Part shown: one piece after another, positions 1 through 11,600 of the stretch
Numbering within the stretch: the stretch's first letter is position 1
Layout of the letters: each line of letters begins with the position of its first letter
Origin: Gnomoniopsis sp. IMI 355080
Taxonomy: Eukaryota > Ascomycota > Sordariomycetes > Diaporthales > Gnomoniaceae
DNA: 54,587 bases
Assembly: GCA_027946555.1 (NCBI GenBank)
Contig: JAPEVC010000231.1
Span: forward strand, 1 to 54,587
Reading direction: 5' to 3'
Notes under the pieces: model-generated
What the model saw: only the letters and a program-made list of their open reading frames with translations
Told to the model about the DNA's origin: nothing
The model's database searches: none
Translations under genes and position numbers: made by a program

Positions 1-1134
1 TCTCCCGCCCTCGCCATCTTTCCTCCGCTTCTTGCGAGCAGGCTCCCCTTCATTCTCCTCACCCGCCTCGTCCACTTGTCTCAACCAGCCCTCCTCATCT
101 CCTGGCACAAACAGCGGCCTCCGCGCGGGCGGCTCCTGCTCCAACACATACTTGTGCATGATATCCAAGTAGCGCCTCATGACCGCGTCGACTCTATACC
201 CACCCTTTCCATCGCGTCCGCGCCAATACTCCCTCCCTTCCTCGCCGGGCACAGGCGGCTCCGCAAACAGCGCCGGGTCCGACAAGTTCCCCTCCGCACT
301 CATGACACCGTCCGCGCCCGTAGCATCCAGACAACGCTGCAGATCGCCGTGCTGAAGCACATTGCCGTTTGCGAAAAGCACCGTCTCGGCGGGCAAATTC
401 TCACGCAGATACCTGATGTACTCCCAGTCCGCCACGCCCGTCATGTGGCCCTTCTGCTCGCGCCGCCGCCCATGCACCGTCAGGATACTCGCACCCGCAT
501 CCAGCACGTTCCGCGCATACGCCAACGTCGCCTCCCGAGTTTCCAGAATTCGAATCTTAGCCGTCACAGGTACAGGAAGGTTCTCGTGGAGGGTCTTGAT
601 GAGGTTGTGGATGAGCTCCTGGTCTTCCTGCAGGAACGCGCCGTAGTGGCCCTTGCGCGCAATGCCCTGCGGGCAGCCGAGGTTGAGGTCGACGGCGTCA
701 CAGAAGGGTGCTGCGATCGAGGCGGCGGTGAGGAGGGAGGAAGGGTCGTTGGCGCAGAACTGCACGAAGAGGGGGCGGTCGATCGCAGGGTGCCCGTCGA
801 GGTACGGCGCGTCGGGCGTGGCGGTGGTACTTGTCGAGGGCAGTTTCGACGAGAGTGTAGGCTGGAAGTGTGAGTCGCGGTATTTCTGGGTCTCGGCAAA
901 GAGCCGCGCGTGGAACATGGGCGTGTAGGCGAGGACGGATCGTCGTTGGGACTCGGGGAGGAAGGATCGCGTGAGCATTCGCCAGGCGAATTCGGACTGA
1001 TCCACCATCGGCGCAACAATGTACTTGGGGCTACCGATGCTCTCGTAGAATGCGCGGCCATGTAGCTTCGTCGGCTTGGACTGTGCCCCGGGGGCCATGG
1101 GGGCCACCGCAGGCGCCGCTGCTTCGGCAGCCAT
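1..1134 (-). CDS. DUS1: tRNA-dihydrouridine synthase Dus1 (C-terminus beyond left edge)
   Basis: FMN-dependent enzyme that reduces uridine to dihydrouridine in the D-loop of cytoplasmic tRNAs (positions 16/17 for the Dus1 class). One open exon of 378 codons runs from the ATG at 1134 off the left edge with no stop, so the gene is partial. The Dus TIM barrel begins near residue 38 (YIVAPMVDQSEFAWR). The family hallmark NLGCPQGIARKGHYGAFL lies near residues 151-168, with the catalytic Cys at about 154. A later block with TVHGRRREQKG and FANGN fits the FMN/tRNA-binding half. After about residue 350 the sequence becomes acidic and Lys/Arg-rich (ARKKRRKD), like the nuclear-signal-type tails of fungal Dus1. 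The start gives a short Ala/Pro-rich leader before the conserved domain; Met13 is an alternative. Identification is firm. Confidence 0.93.
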   Translation of the reverse strand, partial: MAAEAAAPAVAPMAPGAQSKPTKLHGRAFYESIGSPKYIVAPMVDQSEFAWRMLTRSFLPESQRRSVLAYTPMFHARLFAETQKYRDSHFQPTLSSKLPSTSTTATPDAPYLDGHPAIDRPLFVQFCANDPSSLLTAASIAAPFCDAVDLNLGCPQGIARKGHYGAFLQEDQELIHNLIKTLHENLPVPVTAKIRILETREATLAYARNVLDAGASILTVHGRRREQKGHMTGVADWEYIRYLRENLPAETVLFANGNVLQHGDLQRCLDATGADGVMSAEGNLSDPALFAEPPVPGEEGREYWRGRDGKGGYRVDAVMRRYLDIMHKYVLEQEPPARRPLFVPGDEEGWLRQVDEAGEENEGEPARKKRRKDGEGGR

Positions 1135-2914
1135 GGTCGCAAAGGTCGCCGCTTTGGAGGTTGCCAGAAATGGCTTCTGAACCGGAAGCCCCCGGATTGG
1201 GAATCGCCTGAATAAGACCGCCAGAGTTACTGGTCAAAGAAGGTTGCGCTCATCGTGGTTGCGCTGGAGACGTTGGCGGTGCGTGCTAGAGGGGAAAGTA
1301 GTGCAAGAAACATTTTCGAACTCATCAGCCTCGTCTCAATTACGTAAGCACACCTCAGCCTTGCCCCTCACACCTATACAGCACTTTCAATTCTAAACGC
1401 AGCCTCCCCCTCCCCCCGAACCTCAAAGCTTAAATCATCATGCTGTGCATGCAACTTTGCGGACAGACACAACTTGGTGAGATCATCAAACAAGCGCACA
1501 GATAACAGAGTAGCTCCACGTCAGTTCACTCCGGAAAGTCAATGCCCAATCATACTGCGGGGCAACGACTCTTTTTTTTAGAAAAACCGGCTGCAAATGC
1601 TACCTACCCTACCACCAGTCAGTTTGCCTTTCTTGGCACCAGACATGTGACTGCGGATGGACCCATCTTCAGACTTCGTATTCATAGACCGATGTTGATC
1701 GCCACAACTGACCGCCGCACCGCCGCGATGGCCCCCACCTCACCGGATGCGGCAGGATGACCATTCAACTGTTGGAAAGAGACCACGGGCGCGCACAATT
1801 CAGTGAGATGGTTTAGCGTCAGCCCTACGCTACACACGGAAGCGATTCCAAAAGTTCGGTTGAAGTAATAGCGTCCAACGGCTCACAGATACACCGAGAT
1901 AGCCGCGTTCCCAAGCCTAGTGTTGAGCGAATATACGAGTTTGGTTGGACGAGCGGCATTATCAGACGCACGTCGCGTTATGCGTGACTAAAGAAGTGTG
2001 ACTTACACCAGAAGCATGAAAGACGGCTTCCTTAGTCAAGCACGGAAATGGTAATTAGAGGACTGGATGTTTGACCATGTCCTTTGACACTGGCTCCCGT
2101 TGAGAGACGGGACGAGGCTATATCTCGAGAATCTGTCCTTCACGGCCCTCACCGCCGACCCCACACCCAGCCCCTTCATCAAAGATATTCCAGACCCTAG
2201 ATATGCTGTTGCGACTGCTGACTCGGAGATCTGTCAGTTCGCCAACACAATCAGGTGCAGAGAGCTCATGGACTGAGTTTCCCAGATACGGACTTGGCTG
2301 GTAAACTCGAGAATGTAAAGTGCGGTGACGAGAGGATGATGCATATTTTTGAAACTATCTAGGCGCGCGCGACGAGCTTGAGGAATGTACTGAGACCGAA
2401 CTCCGAGTAATTTCCCTGGATGCATCGACCGGTTTTGCCAATCGCTCCTCACTATGTTCTGACTTATCAGGCCTACCGAAAAACACACACGCAAGACGAA
2501 ACAGATGATGCCCCCCCTAGTTCCGAGCCAAAAGTACTATGCTTTACCTCTCAGAGGTCTCTGTTGATGATTAAAAGATATAAGCGTCCTCGCACCACTT
2601 AGAATCGCTTCTTATGTGCCCATCATGCTCACACACTCTTCGTACTACAGGTCTTTTCCATCCTGGTATGTATGAATGCTGCTACAAGCCGTCCAGTGGA
2701 CAGGGTAGCACGTCTTAGTCGAGTCCGCTCCCTTGAGATTAACTGAGCGTCGTAGTAACGTCGCCGCGCACGATGTATTTGCCATTTGAACGCCTCTACA
2801 CCTTACGATGCAATCCCGCAAACGCCGTTGAGAACTGCAAATACACGATGGGGTTTGGGTACCAACCGAGCACGAGCGCGCAGCTGGTAAACGCACCATC
2901 GGAAGCTATCATTG
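1135..2914. other. intergenic region, DUS1 promoter and 3' side of the Bni4-like gene
   Basis: About 1.8 kb between two minus-strand genes. It should hold the DUS1 promoter and 5' leader next to 1134 and the 3' UTR of the downstream-facing gene next to 2914. Short open frames on both strands (84-86 codons at most) have no recognisable family character. I see no RNA gene or repeat. Confidence 0.5.
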
Positions 2915-5593
2915 TCAGAAGAAATGGGTGTAGATCTTAGAGCTCTCGTGTACTTCCATTTCCTGATAAGAGGTTAGTATCCAAGATCTCCATCCCGTGA
3001 GCCAGACGCGTCTACATACCATCTTGAAGGTGTTCAGCTCCTCCTTTATCTGCTGGGCCAGCATCGGTGTCAAGCGGTTGCAAGTTGCGAGCTCGGACCG
3101 ACGATCGTATTCCTGTCCAGTCCATGTATCATAGAAGATGAGACGAGGGCTGAACGTCGCATTCCGCTTGGATTGTCCCGAGGGCGTACCCGGGGCACTC
3201 TTTGAGTCCTGACGGAGCCGCAGAGCCGTCATGAAGTAATCTTCGTTGCCAATCGTGACTGGGGAGTCGGTCCTCTTTTGACTCGCCTCATCGTTCGGAG
3301 TGCTAGGGGCACTTGAAATTGGCGAATCAGTCACAGTCGCAACCGGGGGGAGTTCGTAGACTGGGCGACCTTCGACGGGTTTGGGAGATGGTGTGGACGA
3401 GCCATTCTTGTCTGTATATCAATTAGTTCGAATGCACTTGGAAAAGCAGCCAACGAATTGCACCTACGCTTTAATATGCCTTTTCTAACAGCTGCAAGCA
3501 CTTCAGCTCTCTCCCTGTCCCCGCCGACAATGCTCTTTCTCGAGTTTGAGTTGTCAGTTCCTGAGCTCCCTGTCCGCTCTTGATACATGCCATTCGCAGC
3601 ATTGGACGCATCAATCGAGTTACGCTCCAAACGAGGGTAGCCAGTGCCGCCACCATTTTCAGGATTGGGCTCAGCGTGGACGTTAACACGTTCGCGTTCC
3701 GCCTCGACAGTCACCATTGACACAGTAGCTTGGCTACCTTCTGGAATGTCAGGAGGGGGCACACCAATGACGGATTTCGGTCGAAACAGGCCTGCTAGAG
3801 AGCGTCCACCCTTCTTCATGCCACGTCCCATCTTCCGAATCATAATCGAAGCAGACGAAGCGGTGGAAGAGATGGAGATATTATCGTTGGATGCTGCGAA
3901 CATCTTCGAGTTGCCGGCGTAGATACTGTGGCCCAAGCCAGCCGCCTCTTGCTGCTCAGCGATGCGAGCTTGCTCCGGATCGAGTTCGTCATCATTGCTG
4001 TCATTCGCTTTTGGTGTTCCAGAGGATTCGCCGTCGTTGCCATCAGCTCCTGCGCCTCCTGCCTTTTTGAATTCAGCAGCACTGCCAAAAGACAGGGCCC
4101 GACGTAATCTTGAAGTTTTACTCTTCAATTTCCCTCCTTTTTGGTTGATAGCAGCCAGTTGCTTTACCGCTGGGCTCTCGTAAGTCCGGCCTGATGATGG
4201 AGTCTCCGCGGCGGCAGGCTTGCTGTCGACAGCGGCTGACTTGGGAGCTGCTGTTGAGGATCCATCCTTCTGCCCCTCAGCGTCCATAGTCACCGGCTTG
4301 GATAGCGGTGATGGATTTGCGACACGTTTGGCGGCATCGGAAGAAGAGCCCCTAGGTGGGATGTTGATGAGTTTCGGTGAATCCGGGGAATTATCATCAG
4401 GAGAATTCGAGAGCTGGGCGGGGTTACCCGTAGGGGTGTGGACATTGTTGCGGTTGGCAGACTGGAGATAGTATTCGTCAGCGTACGTCAGGTTAGGTGA
4501 TTTGGGCTGGCTATATCTTGTGATTGGGCAATGGATGCGGAGGTGGGAACCAATGGGGGCTACTAACCGATGACGGCCTAGAATTACTGCTGCGGCTTGA
4601 AACCAAACTCTCAGAACTACCATTTTTAGCAGATGCAGAAGTGGTCGTTGTCACGAGCCTCGCAGTCTTTATTTTATCTTTGTCGGTACCTTTTGAGCTT
4701 GGCCGCTCTGTAGGAGATTTTTCTGGTTTCTTCAGGTCGAGTGCGGCCAAAGATTTAGGCACTTCGACGGCATCCAAAGCAGGCATGCTGCGTCGTCGGA
4801 ATCGCTTGGACTCTTCCGGGTTCCGACCCAACTGCATATCATCAACAGTGCCAGGTACCCTCGCATAGAAGCTGTTCGGTCTGTTCAAATTCGACGGGCT
4901 GGGCCGTCGCTCCTTGGATGGTGGAGGCGTGTAGAGATGGCTAACGGCCGCCATGCCAGAGCCAGAGGGCTGGGCCGAGCCACCGAGTTGTCCTTGTTGA
5001 CTAGAGGAGGCATTTTCGGGACCTCTTTGAGCTGCTCGTCGGTACCGATCTGGCTGGTTCTTAGCAGGTGCTGCTGAGGCGAACGAGGTCTGGACCGTCG
5101 AGCTCGAGAAATATGCGGATTGCGGCCTGGGAGTGCCACTTCCTCGCCTCGCCATCGGAGATGGAATAGTAGAGTCATCCCTGGTGCCACCGGGTGCCAT
5201 GTTCATGGGCAGGTTGGGTAAAGAGGCGTTCGCGTTGTGTCTTGAGCGGGGATAACCATTCTGGTCAACGAAAGTATGTGTCGTAGGGACCGCGGAGGAT
5301 GAAGATGCCCGGAAGTTTGGATGTGCTTGCCGTTGGCTGGTCGTGTTCAAATTGGGTGTCGAGGTGAAGGCGTAGGGTTGGATCGGTGCAGCAGAGCCCC
5401 GATATGACATTGGAGCATTGTTTCCTACGGGCACAGCATGATAGTTTCTCTGCTGCTGCTGCTGCTGAGGCGCTCCGTATTGCTGATTTTGCTGAGGTTG
5501 GGATGGCATCATGGTTGGGCCTGAGCCGTTTCTTGACTGGAGCATTGTGACTGTACCGGATTGCTGAGGATACGACTGAACCAAAGCAGCCAT
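2915..5593 (-). CDS. Ser/Pro/Gln-rich protein with conserved C-terminal block, tentatively Bni4-like
   Basis: Four exons read leftward: 5593-4568, 4506-3468, 3411-3020 and 2962-2915; together 2505 nt, 834 residues. Introns are 56-61 nt with donors GTTAGT, GTAGGT and GTATGT. Most of the protein is low-complexity Ser/Pro/Asn, with a poly-Gln tract near residues 40-46 and basic patches. The exception is the last 64 residues (771-834): a block containing FSPRLIFYDTW, YDRR, ATCNRLTPMLAQQIKEEL and the terminus YTHFF, which looks strongly conserved. From memory this end block resembles fungal Bni4, the bud-neck/septum scaffold that recruits protein phosphatase 1 and chitin synthase. I cannot verify that here. 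The start at 5593 (MAALVQSYPQQSG) was preferred to the in-frame ATG at 5683 because the segment between looks like leader. Gene structure is well supported; function is not. Confidence 0.8.
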
Positions 5594-6777
5594 TGTCAGA
5601 TCCGGAAGAAGCGTATTGCAGCTTGATCGACGCCTCGGAAGCGCTCGCTGTGCAGGCTGCAGGGTTGCAGGGCTGTGAATCAACGGCAGCCTATTCTGTC
5701 TCGATTAACGGACACACGGTCTCTGTAGAAATGTACTCATTAGCCAGCCAGTTCGCGGCTTCTCTGAGAACACTCTGCTGCTAAAACACTTGTGCTTGAA
5801 AGACTGGTCTGGCGCCGAACGTTCTCGCTAGGTAAGGAAAACTTGCCAAGTTGAGTTAGGTGAGCTTGGAAGGATGGGGACTCCCAAGGCGGTGAGACTG
5901 ACTTCCGAAGGATTTTGCAAATGATCGTCTGGGAGATGATATGGGAGGACGCCGGCGGCCCAAGGAACGAAGGTATTCCAGGTAGCCGCTCAAAGTAGGC
6001 TCACTATTACCATGAACTCTCTCTTTGGTTGGCGTTCTTTATCTTGAGGAAGCTTCGTCGGTCCAATACAGGCAGGTTGGACAATTGAATCGAGATCAAA
6101 GATCACAACCGTATGCCTGGCGATGGAAGACTACAGTCGAAACATGAGGAGGTTCTGATAGGAATAGGGGGGCGAACTCGGAAGCTGCTCCTGGATGTGC
6201 TCAAGCGGAGTGCCAGGAACAAATGTCGTGAATCGCGGGATGATAATGGCTTGGTGTCTTTGTCTGTGCTCTGGCATTTACGGGCCAAAGAAGGGAAGGA
6301 TTTTGACGCGAAACACGCTCGCTGGGAAGAGACGCCGAGACAAGGCACGGACAGAGTCAAGCAGAGGCTCGCAGCAGTGGAATGAGAAAGCAATGCGAGC
6401 GAAAGGTGCAAAGACGAATCGGTCTAGGTAGATACGACGCGGTGGAGCCTGGAAACAAATGGAAAAGCGGCGAGAAAATAAGGACACAGAAAAAAGAGGA
6501 AGTTGCTTCACGAGCAAGTCGTACTGGATTGGAGAATAGAGACTTCAGATGACAGAGCGAGTGCCGTCAGGATCGAAGGACGTAGGCGTAGACGGAGGCG
6601 GTCGTGGTTGGTGTTGTTGCCGATTGGGATTTGTTGTTGGGATGTGGAAGGAGTCAACAAGGACGTGCCGCAGCCCGAGCAGAGAGGATGTTCGGGATGG
6701 AGCGGGAAGCCTCGAATTGGATCTCCAGAACCAAGACTTCGATCTTAGTCGATCAGATCCACTGTAATCCGCTGATA

Positions 6778-6787
6778 GGGGGGGGGG
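6778..6787. repeat. 10-nt poly-G run
   Basis: Ten consecutive G on the plus strand at the start of a purine-rich stretch continuing to about 7085. On the minus strand, the sense strand of the Bni4-like gene, this is a pyrimidine tract of the kind common in fungal promoters and leaders. Confidence 0.7.
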
Positions 6788-8654
6788 CGACACGATGCAC
6801 AACGAGGAAAATGGAATACAAGATAACAACAAAAAAAAGAAATGCGATGCTGGTGGTGAACGAAAGAGACGAGGAGGGCAAGGAGAGAAATGGGCAAAGT
6901 TTCGCTGTGCTCCCGCCTGGCGTCGTTGGGGTTGGTTGTACGGAAGGTGGAGGAGGAGGAATTGGGAAAAGCCAAGATGGACACCAAGCGCTGGTGAAGG
7001 GTCACCGAGGGACCTGCACTAATGGGCAAAAAGGAAAAAAAAGGAGGAGGAGGAGTAGTCTGGAGAAAGAGGAAGAGAGGGATAACGCGGTCACTGCAGG
7101 CGACCTAACATTTTCGATCAACAGTACATAGTGACAGCAATAGCAACCGCATCAACAGAAACAGAGACAATGTTAGAGGTACCTAGTGAGCAATGCAATG
7201 GATGCAGCGCTGGCGTTTGCTGGCACTGGTGGGTGAGAGCTAAGAGACGGAAACGGGGGAGCACACGAGAGAGACAGGGGAGGCCTGGCTTAGGTTGCAG
7301 TGGCAGTACAGAATACATGGTATCCTACTGTATCTGGTTAGACCCTTGCTTTCTCCAGACCCAAGCGACCTGCTCCTGCCACCCCTGGTTTTGAGCCCCC
7401 CACGCGTATCGCGAATACAACGGTAATATAGAGTGACCTGCCGTTTGGGTATTTGCCTCCAGGGCCCTGCACAGGCATCTTCCCCATTTATCCAGCAGGG
7501 TTTTGCGGCCAATATGGGGTTTAATGCTGCCAAAGTGCCTGCGGATGAAACTGTAGAATGCAATACAATGGGAAACGGTACGCCCGTGTACGCGTCAACC
7601 AGGTACTAAAGCACCGCTCTATTGGCACAGCACAAACGCGCTTTCTCACTTTTGCTCCGAGTGCAGGGCCTCAAAGATAGTATGCGCAGTATTGGCAAAC
7701 GCGATGCCACCCTGAGCACTTTTCGCCTTCCATATGCATGTACTGCTTCTAGCGCTGCCTCATCGGGGAAAGGGGATCGCCAGAAACAATATCGACATAC
7801 GCGAGATCAAACCAAGATCAATTGGCCCACCGTATCACTGTGAGAGGGAAAAAATGCCTGGGAAACGAAAAGGAAGGGAAAAAAAGGGGCAAACCTCCCC
7901 AAGTGGGTCGATGTCGAACATTGAACGTCAAGGCGAGGATGGCGGCCATGCGAAATTGCGGGCGCCCATTGGTTTGATCTGCCTGCAGCCCCAAGCAGGA
8001 TTGCGCTAAACAAGCATACCCTGCATAGAGGCTAAGAAACGCAATGCGATGATCCGTATTCCACATCATCCACAGTGCTCTGATATTTATGATATAGTAC
8101 CAAGTAATCATTGGGATAACTTCCGTCTCCGACGTCCATCACAAAAAAGCTGCATCTGCATTGGATTTGTAGTCTGTCTGGGTATTTTATGTACAGTCTG
8201 CACGAACGGGCAATTGACACCAGAGGACTTGTCCGATTGGTGTGCCGGAATACCTAAAGTCCTAGCAGAGAATAAAAGACCTCGCTGGAAATACGGGCAG
8301 CGGACCGAGATAAGCGCTATGCTATACGAGTCGGATTTGGAGACATGAAGCCCGCGGTTTGTGACTTGTCATACGTGCTATGGAAAGTATCGTATATAGA
8401 AATGCAGACGAAAAGCTTGAGCAAGACATTGATCAAGAGAATTGACGACCTGAGTAGTTCTACGTAGGTAGAATACATATAAATGGCATGTGTCCTTCCC
8501 CAGAAACGACTGTCGTTCTTTCGGAGCACGGTCGAGTCACCACCCTGGAAGCGGTCGGAACATTGTTGGACCCTGATCATCCTCGCCTCCGTTTCCACTG
8601 CAGCATTCCAAAGGCTTGCTTCTTTGAATCATCACCGCCCCATGCACACAGCAG

Positions 8655-8690
8655 CTCCAATCCCTCCAATCCCTCCAATCCCCTCCAATC
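8655..8690. repeat. short tandem repeat, CTCCAATCC x4
   Basis: Four head-to-tail copies of a 9-nt unit (CTCCAATCC), the last offset by one extra C. It sits in gene-free DNA and encodes the artificial Ser-Asn-Pro repeat of an accidental open frame. Each unit contains CCAAT, but dense spacing in non-promoter context argues against four functional CCAAT boxes. Confidence 0.7.
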
Positions 8691-11600
8691 TGACACTCTC
8701 TTGCGCATACAGGATCTAAGATCTACGCGGCCTAGTTCTTCTTCTCATCTGTCAGACTGCTACATTCTCCTTGTGTCCACGGTGTTGGGTCCTGTCTGTA
8801 TGCAATGTCGCTTGGTCGGCCACATTGTTTATGCTACCGAGAATGCAAATGTGTCTCGTATCGGGCGGGCTTTTCGCCGTCGCCGGCACCGAGGGGGAGC
8901 CACTGACAATTATCAGTGTCAAATAACCTCCCCACAATCAAGCCACAGCGGTATGGAGATATACTGTGGTACAGTGGGCCGGACCCGCGTCGACAGCACA
9001 AACCCCCAGTCGGACCAATTTCTCCTCAATCCTCATCTGGCAAGCAACCGGGCCATTCCAGCGACCGCCCCTATTTTCCATGGCGGTCATGCCAGGCGAA
9101 AACAAGTGCAGGTGGCAGCCTGTGAGCCGCTCAGCCTGCCTGTTCTGCCTATCTTACCTGTCCTTTGAGCCATGAATGAGGTAAAGGTGGTAGCACCTGG
9201 AGATTATGACGACAGCTGCCGAGGGCCAAGGTACTGTAGAACAGACCATGCCGACGACGGTCAATGGAGACGTTGTCTAGGAAGCAGTTTCTCGCTCAGA
9301 CAGTCTTTGATCCGGATCTGGATCTGTGCAGACTACGCCGTGCAAACCCCTGGTTGATAAGATACTAGTACATACCACAGTCTGGAGTATAGCAAGCGGG
9401 GGAGCGTCACTGAACTGCCCTGCATTTACTTAGTAGAAGCGCCACGCATGTGGTTCATGGTGTGGAGAGATTCACAGGGAAACAGATGGCCAATTTCCCG
9501 CCCAGCAATTGAATCAAGCCAACAGGACTCTGCTTGTGTTCACGATGCCTGAACGGGTGATCTTCAATGGCCTCAGCATCGGAAATTATTGAGAATGAAA
9601 GGACCGCCATGTCAAACATGCCGACATACAGATTGGGAGCACGGCAATTACAGACATGGTCAAAATGCCACCATGGAAATTGATCACTCAATGATCACCG
9701 ATGAGGGTAGTAGTACCCAAGAATTTAAGCTTGTACCACTTTTAATAGGCGTAGCCGCTAGAGCCGGCTATCAATTCGTAATGGTGCAGCCCGATTGCAA
9801 CACCCCAGAATCCTCGAGTTCATTATCTAGGTACTGTACATATATACATAGTACGCAGTCAGGCAGTGCAGATCCAGGTTTAGATATCTCCCCAAAATAC
9901 TTACTATAGCGTTTACTATGTAAGTAGTCCAGCCGGGAACCCTTTTATCCAGCTCGTCAGTGCTCCGTCCAACAAGGCTACCGCTGTCAGGCAAAGTAGG
10001 ACAGCGATGTGGGAGGCATGGATGCCATGAGAACTGGGGGACGGTGAACCTGGTGAGAGCTCACCACCCGTCGATCCCAGCAAGCTTGAAACCACGGGCC
10101 ACTCACTTCATGGACTACCATAGCGAAGTCTACCATAGTACAAATACTACGCTTCCAAATAGGGCAGTGTACCATCGACTTCGGCATGTTCTTCACAGCC
10201 TAGTGTGACCGGACTCAAAACCCTATCTCGCAATATCGACAATCTCCTTTCGCGAACATGAGCCAAGACCTGCCGTCCATCGCACAGCATGCTTTAGGTC
10301 TAACTTTCACATTGGCATTGCCCGATAAGAAATGTGTTCCCCGTCGCATTTTTTTGTAGCCAGGAAGCCCCTTCGATGTTGAATGACGATGAGGCTCACG
10401 AAAACCAACAGCCGCGATGAGGCGTCTGAATCTCGCCTTGAACAGCTAGTAGCCCTCGACTAGCGACTCGCGTCCACGTGGTGACATACTTAGCAAAGCC
10501 GTCGGCTTCCCGCCTCCAGTCCTAAAGGGAAGGAAGGGGTCTTCCTGCGCTATGCGCAGAAGGTTTGAGACGAACCGCGCGCAGGTCTCGGCACACTGAT
10601 GCAGGCGTCATCACAGCACAGACAATGGCCGGCCTGTCGAGTATTTTGGGGAATGGTGTACTATAGTACAGTTCTTGCTTCTACGCGCACTGCGTTCCGG
10701 CCTTCCGATTTACGGTTCAGGAACAACAGAAGCAATTCACTAATGCATGCGTAGCTGGAAAAAATAGCAAACTCGCATAGGTATAGTACAGTATTCACCC
10801 GAGCGAATCCGAATCTCCCCTTACCCGTGAGGCTGACACTGTCCCTTTAGTCACAATGACCTCAAAACACGGCACTCTTGAGCGAGGCCCTCGCATGAAG
10901 AAGCGGAAATCACAAATCTAGACCCATCTGCTGTGCGACGGGCATCGGCGAGGCCTACCGCCACGGCTCAGCAACAAAAGCAAAGAACCAAAACATCTCG
11001 AAACGGCATTGCGACGCCACAGTGCAACGTGCTGGGTCTCGGTCAAAACCGCGGTTAGCCCAGCCAGCCCAGCCACGCGAAAAGAAAATGACAAAAATCG
11101 TCAACTGTACATAGTAGATTTTTTCGAGACGGTACCGTACGACGATCGTTCGTCGCAGACTGAGTGTGCAGTCTGGTGGACTGTCGCACAGATGCGTATG
11201 TATGTCGTCCCGAGCAATGCGTATGGGCAATGGAACCTGGCCATGGCCAAGATGAGGATCGAGTCGCGAGTCATCGCCAGAGCCAACGGCCTCAGGCCCT
11301 GAAGATCGGGCTAGTCTACAGACCCGAGATCTTCGCTATCATATCTGTGGACAGATGGAACCGGTAAGATGACTATAGCGAGCCTAAATTATTGACGTGC
11401 TTCGGAGGTCGCACACCCCACGCTCTCTCTGGCACGTTGATGATGGTGCTTATAAGACCGAGAATTGTGTTCCGTGCACAAGCACAGAGGATCAATTAAG
11501 TACGATGAAGCACAGGCAGCCCAATCCTATGTCAGCGTCTGATATTCTTGCGTCCCTGTCTTTGGCTTTCTGATTTGATGCAGATCGGCGAATGGGGATG

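Noticed and set aside
76..873. 265-codon plus-strand open frame
   Set aside because: Lies antisense to the clear Dus1 coding sequence; composition is the GC-rich shadow of that frame.
8488..9168. 226-codon plus-strand open frame
   Set aside because: Opens with a GTG-type codon or internal ATG, includes a simple DNA repeat giving Ser-Asn-Pro units, and has no domain, signal peptide or family resemblance.
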